NCBI RefSeq assembly: GCF_034047335.1
Contig: NZ_CP139137.1
Span: 1,302,001 to 1,366,000 of the forward strand
Direction: 5' to 3'
DNA from: Chryseobacterium sp. JJR-5R
Lineage (GTDB): Bacteria > Bacteroidota > Bacteroidia > Flavobacteriales > Weeksellaceae
Length of the DNA stretch: 64,000 nucleotides
Part shown: piece by piece, positions 8,167-17,206 of the stretch
Layout of the letters: every line of letters starts with the position of its first letter
Numbering within the stretch: the first letter of the stretch is position 1
Notes under the pieces: generated by a model
What the model was told of the DNA's origin: nothing
The model's database searches: none
Seen by the model: the letters and a program-made list of their open reading frames with translations, nothing else
Position numbers and translations under genes: made by a program

Positions 8167-10539
8167 ATGAAGAGATATCTACTATTGTTTTCCTTATTAA
8201 TGGCCTCCTCGCCGAGTCTCTTTTACGCACAGAAAATCACTCCCCGAAAACTTCAGAAAGAAAAACCTTCATCCTTAACAATGAAGGCAGGTGCTTTTAT
8301 TGATGTCAATGCAGTAGGTTATGCACCATCCGCTTATGATCCTTTACAGCTGGTCAAGGATGTATTGATTTCATCGGGAACCAATTCATGTGTTACGCCC
8401 AATGTATCAAACGTACAGGTAAGCCCGAATCTTCCGGTAACCAACGCCAACAGGTCATGGGGGTATTTCCATAAAGGAACTTCCAATTTTCCGTTTACGG
8501 ATGGGATCGTACTTTCAACGGGATATGTAAATAAAGCAGGGAACAGTTATATCAGTACAACGCTGGGTGATGATTTGCCTACAGGAAGCGACCCTGATCT
8601 TGTGGCTGCTACCAGCCCTTCAGGAACGCTTAATGATGCCGTTATCCTGGAATTCGATTTTATACCGACGTCTTCCCAGGTTAAATTTAATTACCTGTTT
8701 GCGTCTGAAGAATATACAGGTTCATTCCCATGCAGCTTCTCCGATGCATTTGCATTGCTGTTAAAGCCTACAGCCGGCGGACCTTATGTGAATATGGCCA
8801 TTTTGCCGGCGCCCGGTACAGGCCCTGTAAGTGTCACCAATATCCACCCTCAAAACAGTGATTCCGGATTTGATATGGGATGCGGTGCACCTAATGTATC
8901 CTTTTTCTCAGGATATAATTCAGCAGCCATCGAAACCAATTTCAACGGACGGACAATTCCTTTACAGGCTACGGCTACCGTAGTTCCGGGGCAGTCCTAT
9001 CATTTTAAAATGGTTCTGGCAGATGCCCTGGACAGCAGTTTTGACTCTGCCGTATTCTTAGAAGGAGGATCATTCAACATCGGTGTAGAACTGTTGAATC
9101 CTTCAGGCGGAACGCTGCCGGAGGAAATTAATGTCTGTGATAATGTACCTCAGGTAATTACCGCTTCCGTAAGCGACCCTAATATGAATTACCAATGGTA
9201 TTTCAACGGGGTGGCCATTCCGGGAGCAACAACGCCTACCATTACAGCTACCCAACCCGGTAATTATGAAATCCAGGTATCATTTCCGGGGAATCCCTGT
9301 CCGGGAAAAGCAAATATCAAGATCAACGGAGGAACAACGCCTGCGGCTGTGGATGCTTCATTACTGCTGTGTACAACACCGGACATCACATGGTTTGATC
9401 TGAGTACTGCAATGGCATCAATCAGTACTACTCCGGGAGCTGTTTTCCATTTTTATGAAGATCAGGCAGATGCGGTTGCCCAGAATAATGATTTTATTCA
9501 GGATATTCTGCATTACAACGGAAATGACGGCCAGACCCTGTATGTTGTTGTGTCAAACGGAGGCTTCTGCAGCAAGATGGTAGAACTGGATTTACTGAAA
9601 GAAGCTACCCCTGTAGCAAGTCTTGTGGCTTCAGAAATAAAAGTGTGTCCGGGAGAAACGGTAAATTTTACTGCTACCGGAGGAACAACGTACGAATGGG
9701 CTAATTTTTCAGGTACCGGAGGCGCGCAGTCAGCTACCGTTTATAATACCACTACTTTTTCAGTATATGCTTTGGGGCCTAAAGGATGCAGATCATCGCT
9801 GCCTGCTAAAATTACCGTGGAAGTTGTTCCTGAGCTTACTTCTCCGTTAAGCGATGTGGAAATGTGCGAAGGAGACCGTGTAACCCTTGATGCGGGAGCA
9901 GGACCTAATTATACCTACTTGTGGAGTACCGGTGCTGTTACCCAGACAATTAATGTAAACCAATGGGGAATTTATACGGTAACGATCAACAACGGATACT
10001 GTGAAAGGACATTTACGGCTAAGGTGATGGCAGCAGCATCTCCGTTTGTTACTGATGTAGATTACAGCAACAATACATTAACGATAACGGCAGAAGTCCC
10101 TATGATCAACAATATTCCGCAGACGGTAGAATATTCTGTTGACGGCGGTATATCCTGGCAGCAGTCTAATGTATTTCCGGGTCTTCTGAATAACGCCACT
10201 TATCAGATTCAGGTAAGGACAGTAGGGACAAGCTGTGTGGGAGCATTGGAATTTTTTACCTTGCATTTAGCCAATATCATCACTCCAAACCAGGATGGTA
10301 TTAATGATACCTTGGATCTTACATCTCTGGGAGCATTCAATAATTTTACAGGATCAGTTTATGACCGGTATGGCTCGGAAATCTTCAGGTTTTCAAAAGA
10401 CAAGCCGATCTGGGACGGAACTTTGGTAGGGAAGCGGTTGCCGACGGCTACTTACTGGTATAAATTCAATTTCCAGTATCCTAAATCAAAAGCGAATATG
10501 AGCCAGTCCGGATGGATCATGCTTAAGAACAGAGAATAA
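8167..10539 (+). CDS. Choice-of-anchor L domain protein, T9SS type B
   Basis: A 790-residue third paralogue. It has a signal peptide (1-21, ending LFYAQ), the MKAGAFIDVN block, an anchor-L domain with NYLFASEEY, Ig-like beta modules with conserved Cys and a PGETVNFTATGG segment, and the T9SS type B C-terminal domain (ITPNQDGIND, VYDRYG, WDG, final KNRE). Length and architecture match the first paralogue and lack the module duplication of the second. The three genes share gene order and direction, and each is followed by its own hairpin terminator, so they appear to be separate transcription units that arose by tandem duplication and diverged. Role inferred: secreted surface protein of unknown ligand. 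Confidence 0.87.
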   Translation: MKRYLLLFSLLMASSPSLFYAQKITPRKLQKEKPSSLTMKAGAFIDVNAVGYAPSAYDPLQLVKDVLISSGTNSCVTPNVSNVQVSPNLPVTNANRSWGYFHKGTSNFPFTDGIVLSTGYVNKAGNSYISTTLGDDLPTGSDPDLVAATSPSGTLNDAVILEFDFIPTSSQVKFNYLFASEEYTGSFPCSFSDAFALLLKPTAGGPYVNMAILPAPGTGPVSVTNIHPQNSDSGFDMGCGAPNVSFFSGYNSAAIETNFNGRTIPLQATATVVPGQSYHFKMVLADALDSSFDSAVFLEGGSFNIGVELLNPSGGTLPEEINVCDNVPQVITASVSDPNMNYQWYFNGVAIPGATTPTITATQPGNYEIQVSFPGNPCPGKANIKINGGTTPAAVDASLLLCTTPDITWFDLSTAMASISTTPGAVFHFYEDQADAVAQNNDFIQDILHYNGNDGQTLYVVVSNGGFCSKMVELDLLKEATPVASLVASEIKVCPGETVNFTATGGTTYEWANFSGTGGAQSATVYNTTTFSVYALGPKGCRSSLPAKITVEVVPELTSPLSDVEMCEGDRVTLDAGAGPNYTYLWSTGAVTQTINVNQWGIYTVTINNGYCERTFTAKVMAAASPFVTDVDYSNNTLTITAEVPMINNIPQTVEYSVDGGISWQQSNVFPGLLNNATYQIQVRTVGTSCVGALEFFTLHLANIITPNQDGINDTLDLTSLGAFNNFTGSVYDRYGSEIFRFSKDKPIWDGTLVGKRLPTATYWYKFNFQYPKSKANMSQSGWIMLKNRE

Positions 10540-10570
10540 ATAATCAGCAATAGATAATATAATGCAAGTT

Positions 10571-10604
10571 AAAAGCCCTTCAGTTTTCTGAAGGGCTTTT
10601 ATTT
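10571..10604 (+). terminator. Terminator between third anchor-L gene and rsmA
   Basis: A perfect 13-bp stem (10571-10583 with 10588-10600) with a TTTT loop and T-rich flanks on both strands. It can serve the convergent rsmA transcript as well. Confidence 0.88.
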
Positions 10605-10693
10605 TCATTTGAATATCAGCTTTGAATTTAAATGCTCAGAACTTTTAACCTCTTACTCAATAAACAAGAATATTTTCCAAATATTCCGGCTGA

Positions 10694-11464
10694 TTACTGA
10701 TGTTCTTTCCAAAGTCGCGTAAAGGAAATAAAGTCTGCGACACTCAGCTCTTCCGCTCTTTTATCCATGAATTCGTGGTCTTTTAATGCTTCGGGGATCT
10801 GCAGAATCTTTAAGGCGTTGGACAGTTTCTTTCTTCTCTGGTTAAACCCGGCCTTTACAATCTGTTTGAATAACACTTCATTTCCTGCCAGTCCCTCTTT
10901 CGGATTCCTGGTAAGCCTGATGACCCCGGACTTTACTTTCGGCGGCGGATTAAATACGTTTTCATGAACCGTAAAAAGGTAGGAAGTATCATAATATGCC
11001 TGAATCAAAACCGTAAGGATACCGTAATCTTTAGTTCTGGGAACCGCAGCCGTCCTTTCGGCAACTTCCTTCTGGAACATGCCGACCATTTCAGGGATCA
11101 GCTCATAATAATCCACGATCTTGAAAAGGATCTGTGAAGAAATATTATACGGGAAATTCCCGATGATGGCAATCTGTTCTCCTTGGGTAAACTGAAAATC
11201 CTGTTTAAGAAAATCTCCAGAAAAACTTTCTTCCGTTATTTTGGAATAATTGTTTTTCAAGTATTCAATAGACTCGTTGTCAATTTCTGCGAGGTAGATG
11301 TGCTGGTCTTTTTCCAGCAGGTATTTGGTCAGGACACCCATCCCGGGGCCTACTTCCATGGTATTGCGGTAGCCTTCAAAACTCAGGCCTTCCACAATGT
11401 TTTTTGCGATGTTTTCATCCGTCAGAAAGTGCTGACCAAGATGCTTTTTTGCTTTTACACTCAA
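10694..11464 (-). CDS. rsmA: 16S rRNA (adenine1518/1519-N6)-dimethyltransferase
   Basis: RsmA (KsgA), 256 residues, the SAM-dependent enzyme that dimethylates two adjacent adenosines near the 3' end of 16S rRNA in late small-subunit assembly. Visible motifs are KKHLGQHFL at the N-terminus, the SAM-binding EVGPGMGVLT near residues 38-47, AEID (SAM ribose-binding acidic residue) and the catalytic NFPYNISS near residue 103. The start is a TTG at 11462-11464; no in-frame ATG precedes the essential N-terminal motif, so TTG is probably used. The gene is divergent from ftsX across 91 bases. Confidence 0.96.
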   Translation of the reverse strand: MSVKAKKHLGQHFLTDENIAKNIVEGLSFEGYRNTMEVGPGMGVLTKYLLEKDQHIYLAEIDNESIEYLKNNYSKITEESFSGDFLKQDFQFTQGEQIAIIGNFPYNISSQILFKIVDYYELIPEMVGMFQKEVAERTAAVPRTKDYGILTVLIQAYYDTSYLFTVHENVFNPPPKVKSGVIRLTRNPKEGLAGNEVLFKQIVKAGFNQRRKKLSNALKILQIPEALKDHEFMDKRAEELSVADFISFTRLWKEHQ

Positions 11465-11555
11465 TATCTTTATGATTTTATTAACAGTGATTTTCTCTTT
11501 TTCGTTCCCAAATTTCGGAAGTTTTTTTCTATTTTAGCCAAAAATTTTAATATTA

Positions 11556-12455
11556 ATGGCTAAATCTGTAGATGAGTTTAATAAGAAAAGGCTTAGGTCC
11601 AGCAATATTACAGTAGTGATAAGTATTGCCTTAGTGTTATTTCTGTTAGGATTAATGGGACTTATCCTGATTAACGCTCAGAAATATTCTGATTATATCA
11701 AGGAACAGCTGGTTGTCAATGCATATTTTGATGAAAACTATGATGCAAAAGACTCTGTAAAGATTGCTAAAATGGAAGCTGAGGTATACAAGGAAATCCA
11801 GACCCTGGCTCCTGTAAAGAAAGCTACGTATATCACCAGGGAAATGGCATCGCAGGAAGCTAAAAAAAGCATGGGAATCGATACGGATGCGCTTTTCGAA
11901 GAAAATATCTTTCCTTCATCTATAGAAATTGCCTTGAAACCGGAATATGTAGACCCTGCAAAAATTGATGCAGCCTTAAAGGTGATCAAAGCGGTTCCAG
12001 GAATCATTGATGTAAAGAATGACAGTACCTTGATGGTAGATGTATACAATAACCTGAGCAGAATCCTTAAGTGGATCTTAGGGTTTTCCGTATTGTTTTT
12101 AATCCTGGCGGTGGTGCTGATCAACAATTCCATCCGTCTGAAAATATTCTCCAAAAGATTTATCATTAAAACCATGCAGCTGGTGGGGGCGAAGAGAAGG
12201 TTTATCCTTAAGCCGTTCATCATAGAAGCGGTCATTCTGGGGGCTATCGGTTCTGTGATAGGGCTCTTGGCCTTATTCGGGGTATGGTATTATTTTACAA
12301 GCCAGATCGGCTCTGCCTTCGTGCAGGATACCAATCAGTATTTCTGGCTGGTGTTACTGGTGATCGGAGTAGGTGTTCTTATTACCGTGCTCAGTACGAT
12401 TGTGGCTACCTGGAGATTCCTGAGATCAAATGTTGACGACTTATATTATTCTTAA
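11556..12455 (+). CDS. ftsX: Cell-division ABC transporter permease FtsX
   Basis: FtsX, 299 residues, the inner-membrane partner of the ATPase FtsE that couples septation to peptidoglycan hydrolase activation. Four membrane segments are seen (about 20-43, 172-190, 220-245, 268-290) with the large extracytoplasmic loop (about 45-170) between the first and second, as in the family. The family motif near GAKRRFI (about residues 210-216) precedes the third segment. The ftsE gene is not in the window. The DUF3098 gene starts 2 bases after the stop, so ftsX leads an operon that probably continues into uppP and truB. Confidence 0.9.
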   Translation: MAKSVDEFNKKRLRSSNITVVISIALVLFLLGLMGLILINAQKYSDYIKEQLVVNAYFDENYDAKDSVKIAKMEAEVYKEIQTLAPVKKATYITREMASQEAKKSMGIDTDALFEENIFPSSIEIALKPEYVDPAKIDAALKVIKAVPGIIDVKNDSTLMVDVYNNLSRILKWILGFSVLFLILAVVLINNSIRLKIFSKRFIIKTMQLVGAKRRFILKPFIIEAVILGAIGSVIGLLALFGVWYYFTSQIGSAFVQDTNQYFWLVLLVIGVGVLITVLSTIVATWRFLRSNVDDLYYS

Positions 12456-12457
12456 CA

Positions 12458-12757
12458 ATGAGCAAAAAAACAAATAAATTTTCGGCTGACAGCTTCGGTA
12501 AGCAAACTACTGAAGCTCCGAAAGAAAACACTTTCTATTTTGGAAAACAAAACTTTAAGTGGATGCTGATCGGTTTTGCCTGTATCGTGGTAGGCTTCCT
12601 TCTGATGATGGGCCCCGATGCCAATACCGTAGACGGGAAATATGATCCGAATTCATGGAATGACGGTATCTTTTCCATCCGCAGGATCAGAATTGCGCCG
12701 ATGTTCGTGGTTGTCGGTTTTGTCATTGAAGTGTACGCGATTTTAAAAAGAAAATAA
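12458..12757 (+). CDS. DUF3098 membrane protein
   Basis: A 99-residue protein of the Bacteroidota-specific DUF3098 family. A basic/polar N-terminus (about 1-33) is followed by two hydrophobic segments (about 34-53 and 79-95) with the family-like FACIVVGFLLMMG and the short SIRRIRIAP linker. It starts 2 bases after ftsX, which points to translational coupling and a role near cell envelope or division functions. No function is known. Confidence 0.82.
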   Translation: MSKKTNKFSADSFGKQTTEAPKENTFYFGKQNFKWMLIGFACIVVGFLLMMGPDANTVDGKYDPNSWNDGIFSIRRIRIAPMFVVVGFVIEVYAILKRK

Positions 12758-12775
12758 TAATTAATACAATTTTTT

Positions 12776-12837
12776 AGAGATTAAAAAATTCGGGAATTCA
12801 GAACGTAATGTTTGGATTTCTCAATTTCTTAATCTCT
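12776..12837. repeat. 15-base imperfect inverted repeat between DUF3098 and uppP
   Basis: AGAGATTAAAAAATT (12776-12790) and AATTTCTTAATCTCT (12823-12837) pair with one mismatch across a 32-base spacer. It is AT-rich with no T tract, so it is not a classical terminator; an operator or processing site is possible. Confidence 0.5.
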
Positions 12838-12853
12838 ATTTTTATACATCATT

Positions 12854-13672
12854 ATGGATTTATTCAAAGCAGTACTCATTGCCATTATCGAGGGCCTTAC
12901 AGAATATCTTCCCATTTCTTCCACTGCACACATGGGGTTTACGGCCAGCCTTTTAGGACTGCCGGAAGATGAATTTCTGAAGATGTTCCAGGTTTCAATT
13001 CAGTTTGGGGCCATACTTTCCGTGGTCGTAGCCTACTGGAAAAAGTTCTTTGATCTGAAAAACCTGCAGTTTTATGTAAAGCTGGCTTTCGCTGTTATTC
13101 CGGCTTTGGTACTGGGGTATCTGTTTGATGATGCCATTGAAGCCGTTCTGGGAAACCAGATTGCTATTTCTGCTGTCCTGGTTCTTGGCGGGGTCATTTT
13201 GTTATTTGCAGACGAATGGTTTAAAAATCCTAAGATTGATGATGAAAAAGGCATTACCGTAAAAAAAGCAGTCACCATCGGCTTCTGGCAGTGCCTTGCC
13301 ATGATGCCCGGAACAAGCAGGAGCGCCGCATCCATTATCGGAGGTATGTCACAGGGTCTCACAAGAAAGGCAGCTGCAGAGTTTTCATTTTTCCTGGCCG
13401 TTCCTACGATGCTGGCCGTTACGGTATATTCGGTTTTTGTGAAAACCTGGGGAAAGGAAACTGCAATGCCGCAGAAAGGGTATGAGATGATCATGGCATC
13501 ACAGGAGCACATCACTGTTTTTATTATAGGCAATGTGGTGGCATTTATTGTCGCATTGATTGCGATTAAAGCATTTATCGGAGTTCTTAATAAATATGGT
13601 TTCAAACCATGGGGATGGTACCGTATCTTCGTAGGTGTGGCTTTACTGATCTATTTTCAATTTTTTAAATAG
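12854..13672 (+). CDS. uppP: Undecaprenyl-diphosphatase
   Basis: UppP (BacA), 272 residues, dephosphorylates undecaprenyl diphosphate so that the lipid carrier can be reused in peptidoglycan and polysaccharide synthesis; overproduction is known to give bacitracin resistance. The two catalytic signatures are present: EGLTEYLPISSTAH (residues 13-26) and PGTSRSA (152-158, Arg156). Hydrophobic segments across the rest fit the 7-8 helix inner-membrane fold. The gene follows ftsX and DUF3098 after 96 bases and precedes truB by 57 bases, as part of a mixed envelope and RNA-modification cluster. Confidence 0.96.
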   Translation: MDLFKAVLIAIIEGLTEYLPISSTAHMGFTASLLGLPEDEFLKMFQVSIQFGAILSVVVAYWKKFFDLKNLQFYVKLAFAVIPALVLGYLFDDAIEAVLGNQIAISAVLVLGGVILLFADEWFKNPKIDDEKGITVKKAVTIGFWQCLAMMPGTSRSAASIIGGMSQGLTRKAAAEFSFFLAVPTMLAVTVYSVFVKTWGKETAMPQKGYEMIMASQEHITVFIIGNVVAFIVALIAIKAFIGVLNKYGFKPWGWYRIFVGVALLIYFQFFK

Positions 13673-13729
13673 AAAACAACAGTAAGTTTTAAAATTTACC
13701 ATTACCTCTTACCCATTATTTATAAATCA

Positions 13730-14434
13730 ATGACAGCTGAAGAACTACAGTCGGGACATATATTTTTATTGGACAAGCCTTTGGATTGGACCTCTTTTCA
13801 GGCGGTCAATAAAATGAAATACAAGCTCAGGAGAGAATTTAACCTTCCTAAGAAATTCAAAATCGGGCATGCCGGGACGCTTGATCCCAGGGCAACCGGG
13901 CTTTTAATTGTCTGTTGCGGAAAATTCACCAAAAAGATCCCTGAAATCCAGGATGCTCCAAAAGAATACCGGACAGAAATCAAGATCGGGGTACAGACCG
14001 AGTCTTACGATACTGAAAAGCCGGAAATCCTGCACCAGGATATTTCGCATATCACAGAAGATCAGATTAAAGCAGCGATTGAAAAATTTACCGGAGAAAT
14101 TGATCAGACACCGCCTGTTTTTTCTGCCATTAAAATTGACGGAAAAAGAGCCTATGACCTGGCACGGGCCGGAGCTGAAGTGGAAATGAAATCCCGCAAA
14201 ACCACGATTTTATACATTCAGGATATAAACATAGACATGCCTTTGGTGAGTTTTACGGTAGGCTGCTCAAAGGGGACCTATATCCGCAGCCTGGCACATG
14301 ATATAGGACAGGAACTGGGCGTAGGTGCTTACCTTACCCAGTTAAGAAGGACAAAAATAGGGGATTATACTATTGAAAATGCAACTTGTGATTTCCTGAA
14401 TAATGATTTCAGGTTTGAAAACGATAAAAATTAA
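13730..14434 (+). CDS. truB: tRNA pseudouridine(55) synthase TruB
   Basis: TruB, 234 residues, isomerises U55 in the T-loop of most tRNAs. The catalytic motif GHAGTLDPRATGLL has the nucleophilic Asp at residue 52. The N-terminal LDKPLDWTSFQ, the YRTEIKIGVQTESYDTEK thumb region, TPPVFSAIKIDGKRAYDLAR and the C-terminal GTYIRSLAHDIG are all typical. The length is on the short side, ending soon after the catalytic domain with no PUA domain visible, which is usual in Bacteroidota. The next gene starts 3 bases after the stop. Confidence 0.96.
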   Translation: MTAEELQSGHIFLLDKPLDWTSFQAVNKMKYKLRREFNLPKKFKIGHAGTLDPRATGLLIVCCGKFTKKIPEIQDAPKEYRTEIKIGVQTESYDTEKPEILHQDISHITEDQIKAAIEKFTGEIDQTPPVFSAIKIDGKRAYDLARAGAEVEMKSRKTTILYIQDINIDMPLVSFTVGCSKGTYIRSLAHDIGQELGVGAYLTQLRRTKIGDYTIENATCDFLNNDFRFENDKN

Positions 14435-14437
14435 TAC

Positions 14438-15007
14438 ATGAAAAATATATTTTTACTGATTTGTTTCTGCAGTTCCCTGCTGTTTTTCTCTCAGGAAAGA
14501 ACATCAAAACCGGTCATGGGGTTTTACTTTAATCCATCGGTACATGTCGGATTCAATTTAGCCAGAGAAAAAGAAATTCCGAATACAACCCAGTATATCG
14601 AATCCCAGCCCCCTAAAAAGCTTACCTATGGAGTAACAGCTATCGGCGGGTACCATTTTCTGCCCAACCTTGCTTTGGGCGGCGGCCTCAGATACAGCTT
14701 TATAGGGGATAATTATCATTTGGTCTATGTTGTCATACAGCCTAAGATTATTTTTAACCCGGGAGACCGTCCGTTTTTTATTGAGCTGAATTACGGTAAA
14801 CAGCTTAATAATGCGGTTGTTTCCGATTCTGAGTTCTGGGGAGCCAGGCTGGGGATACAGGTTTCTTATTCCAAAAGATTAAGCCAGGAAGGCGGCGTGG
14901 TTCTGGAAGGCCATAGATTAAATGGTGTCAATCCGTTTTTTATCGGATTGAGTTATGGAATTACCATTTTCAGCAATAAAAATTATACCGGTTACGGAGA
15001 AGATTAA
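14438..15007 (+). CDS. Putative exported outer-membrane beta-barrel protein
   Basis: A 189-residue protein with an N-terminal signal peptide (about 1-19, ending LLFFSQ). The mature part has alternating hydrophobic and polar strands with frequent Gly and Tyr (VHVGFN, LALGGGLRYSF, FFIGLSYGITIF) and ends in short aromatic strands. This suggests a small outer-membrane barrel, but no family is recognised. It lies 3 bases after truB, and its TAA overlaps the ATG of rluF by one base (TAATG at 15005-15009), which implies translational coupling. No functional link to RNA modification is evident. Confidence 0.65.
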   Translation: MKNIFLLICFCSSLLFFSQERTSKPVMGFYFNPSVHVGFNLAREKEIPNTTQYIESQPPKKLTYGVTAIGGYHFLPNLALGGGLRYSFIGDNYHLVYVVIQPKIIFNPGDRPFFIELNYGKQLNNAVVSDSEFWGARLGIQVSYSKRLSQEGGVVLEGHRLNGVNPFFIGLSYGITIFSNKNYTGYGED

Positions 15008-15729
15008 TGGAAAAAACACGGATCAATAAATACTTATCAGAAGCAGGATACTGCTCAAGAAGGGCAGCCGACAAGCTACTGGAAGAGGGAAGGATTACAG
15101 TCAACGGGACGGTTCCGGAAATGGGGACGAAAGTTTCCGATGAAGATGTCATAGAGGTAGACGGAAAGCCTATCCGCGATCCTGAAGAAAAACATGTGTA
15201 CATTGCCTTCAACAAACCTGTAGGCATTGTGTGTACTACCGATACCAAACGTGAACAGAATAATATCATCGAATATATTAACCATCCTAAAAGGATCTTT
15301 CCGGTCGGCCGGCTGGATAAGCCGAGTGAAGGCCTGATCCTGCTGACCAGCGACGGTGATATCGTCAACAAGATTCTGCGCTCAAGGAACAACCACGGGA
15401 AAGAATACATCGTGAGGGTAGATAAACCGCTTACGCCGAAGTTCCTTGATAAAATGCGCAACGGCGTTCCGATCCTGGATACGGTCACCAAAAAATGCGA
15501 AGTGGAAAAAATCGATGAGATGAATTTCCGCATTGTACTGACCCAGGGACTGAACCGCCAGATCCGCAGGATGTGCGAATACCTCGGCTACGAAGTAAAA
15601 AAACTGAAACGCATCCGGGTTTTGAATATCAAGCTCGACCTTCCTGTCGGGAAGTGGAGGGACCTTACCGAAGAAGAACTTGCCGCATTAAATAAAATGC
15701 TGGAAGGGTCCAGCAAGACATTTGATTGA
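15007..15729 (+). CDS. rluF: 23S rRNA pseudouridine synthase, RluF type
   Basis: A 240-residue RsuA/RluB/E/F-family pseudouridine synthase. An N-terminal S4 RNA-binding domain (about 1-50, with INKYLSEAGYCSRRAAD) is followed by the catalytic domain, with motif GRLDKPSEGLILLT and nucleophile Asp104. The blocks GKEYIVRVDKP, NGVPILDTVTKKC, QGLNRQIRRMCEYLGYEVKKLKRIR and the C-terminal GKWRDLTEEEL closely resemble Escherichia coli RluF, which acts on U2604 of 23S rRNA (and tRNA-Tyr U35). The assignment among RsuA-family members is by motif resemblance. It is the last gene of the ftsX-led cluster and is followed by a two-way hairpin. Confidence 0.85.
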   Translation: MEKTRINKYLSEAGYCSRRAADKLLEEGRITVNGTVPEMGTKVSDEDVIEVDGKPIRDPEEKHVYIAFNKPVGIVCTTDTKREQNNIIEYINHPKRIFPVGRLDKPSEGLILLTSDGDIVNKILRSRNNHGKEYIVRVDKPLTPKFLDKMRNGVPILDTVTKKCEVEKIDEMNFRIVLTQGLNRQIRRMCEYLGYEVKKLKRIRVLNIKLDLPVGKWRDLTEEELAALNKMLEGSSKTFD

Positions 15730-15736
15730 CAGGAGT

Positions 15737-15769
15737 AACCTTGTCAGGGTTCAAAACCCTGACGAGGTT
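15737..15769. terminator. Bidirectional terminator between rluF and HhH gene
   Basis: A 15-base stem (15737-15751 with 15755-15769, one G-T pair) with a CAA loop lies in the 44-base gap between convergent genes. A short T run (TTATTTTCATTTT) follows on the plus strand. Confidence 0.75.
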
Positions 15770-15773
15770 ATTT

Positions 15774-17078
15774 TCATTTTAAATACAGTTTCATTCTTGC
15801 TTCATATTCCGGTTTCGCTTTCAGGAGTTTCCAGATTTTCCGCTCATCCTTTTCGCTGATCCGGTAAAAAATAATTTTATCGGCAGAATATTTAAAATAA
15901 GGATGGTTTTTCAGCCATTCTTCCGGGGCATCTGTTAAAGTATATCTTGGGACATCGGCTGTATTCAGCGGTGCTGTGGAAAGAAGTTTTTTTACCAGTT
16001 CCGTATCAATATTGTAAGTCGTAAGGATTTGCTCTTTGTTCATAAATCCGCCCAGTTTCCTCCTGAACCCGATGATGGATCCGGCACTTCTTTCATCCAG
16101 CCCGAATTCCAGAAGCTGCTTAAAGGTAATGGCATTGAGATCTGTTTTTGAGAAATCTGTTTTTTCCTGCTGTATTCCGGTTTTCTGAACAGGTTTATTA
16201 ACCAATGCTGAAGGATTCAGCTGTATAAACGGTTTAAGCTCCGTGAATTTTTCAGCAGAAATCACAAAGCACTTTTCAATATCTTCCAGACTTTTAAAGC
16301 TGCCTTTCAGGTTCCTGTCCCTGTAATTGATGATGGTTTGTGCCTGTCTGTCGGAAAAACCGAAAGATTTCCATCCTTCCAGATCTGTTGTATTGGGATC
16401 GAAGGGGTGATACTGAGCTTTCATTTTATGGGATCCGGCTGGTTTCGGATAGCGGCTGAAGCTGTAGGGTGTTTTTTCCGGAAGCATCAGATAAGGGGAA
16501 AGCACTTTATAGTTTTCTTCATTGATGATAAAACATTCCTTAAACTTTTCCTTGCTCACAAAGCTCCCGCCCAGGAAACTTTTATATTTCAGGATTGCGG
16601 CGGCCTGTCTTTCACTAAAACCCATTTCCACCCAGTCATGGGCCGTGTACTCATCAGGATTGAATTTCCCGGAAATATTGATCGAGGTCTTTCCGGAAGC
16701 GGTAAAATTCTTTGATTTGACTTCCTTATTCGTCTCCGGAAGCAGAATATAATGATTCAGTTCACCAAATTTTTCTTCCGAAACCGCAAAGCATTTTCTG
16801 AACTGTTCTTTGGAAAGAAATCTCCCGCCGACTATTTTTTTATAATTGAGGATGGTGGCCGTCTGCTTTTCGGTAAATCCTAAATTCTGCCACTGTTTTT
16901 CATCCAGTTCATTGGGATCAAATTCCGTGAGATTCAGCAAGGCGGAATCAGGATCGGATGTTATAAATTTCACTTCGGGAAAATTTTCTTTTCCCGTACC
17001 GGTATAATTCTGAAAGGCAAAGAGAATAATCAGTATCATTCCCATAAAAGCCAGCTTCTGGTAATATATCTTTTTCAT
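15774..17078 (-). CDS. Helix-hairpin-helix repeat protein (ComEA-like)
   Basis: A 434-residue protein with an N-terminal hydrophobic anchor or signal (about 9-22) and five successive helix-hairpin-helix modules of about 60 residues (about 53-115, 139-201, 226-288, 312-372 and a shorter C-terminal one 381-434). Each of the first three has FDPN- or FNPD-like start, W, GFS/TE/DRQ, ILxY/K, GGxF/GSF and a KCF/ECF Cys. HhH domains of this ComEA type bind DNA without sequence specificity. Its envelope location suggests extracytoplasmic DNA handling or a structural role; neither is shown. It shares a strand with the upstream merR but is separated by 128 bases. Confidence 0.72.
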   Translation of the reverse strand: MKKIYYQKLAFMGMILIILFAFQNYTGTGKENFPEVKFITSDPDSALLNLTEFDPNELDEKQWQNLGFTEKQTATILNYKKIVGGRFLSKEQFRKCFAVSEEKFGELNHYILLPETNKEVKSKNFTASGKTSINISGKFNPDEYTAHDWVEMGFSERQAAAILKYKSFLGGSFVSKEKFKECFIINEENYKVLSPYLMLPEKTPYSFSRYPKPAGSHKMKAQYHPFDPNTTDLEGWKSFGFSDRQAQTIINYRDRNLKGSFKSLEDIEKCFVISAEKFTELKPFIQLNPSALVNKPVQKTGIQQEKTDFSKTDLNAITFKQLLEFGLDERSAGSIIGFRRKLGGFMNKEQILTTYNIDTELVKKLLSTAPLNTADVPRYTLTDAPEEWLKNHPYFKYSADKIIFYRISEKDERKIWKLLKAKPEYEARMKLYLK

Positions 17079-17206
17079 GCCTAAACTTAACCATTATAGC
17101 AGGCATAAGCAATAAGTCCATAGCAATTGAATTATTTCACGCTATACATTCAGTTTAAATGATTTAAAATATAAACTGCTGAAATAAAACAGATTAAAAT
17201 TTTTAA

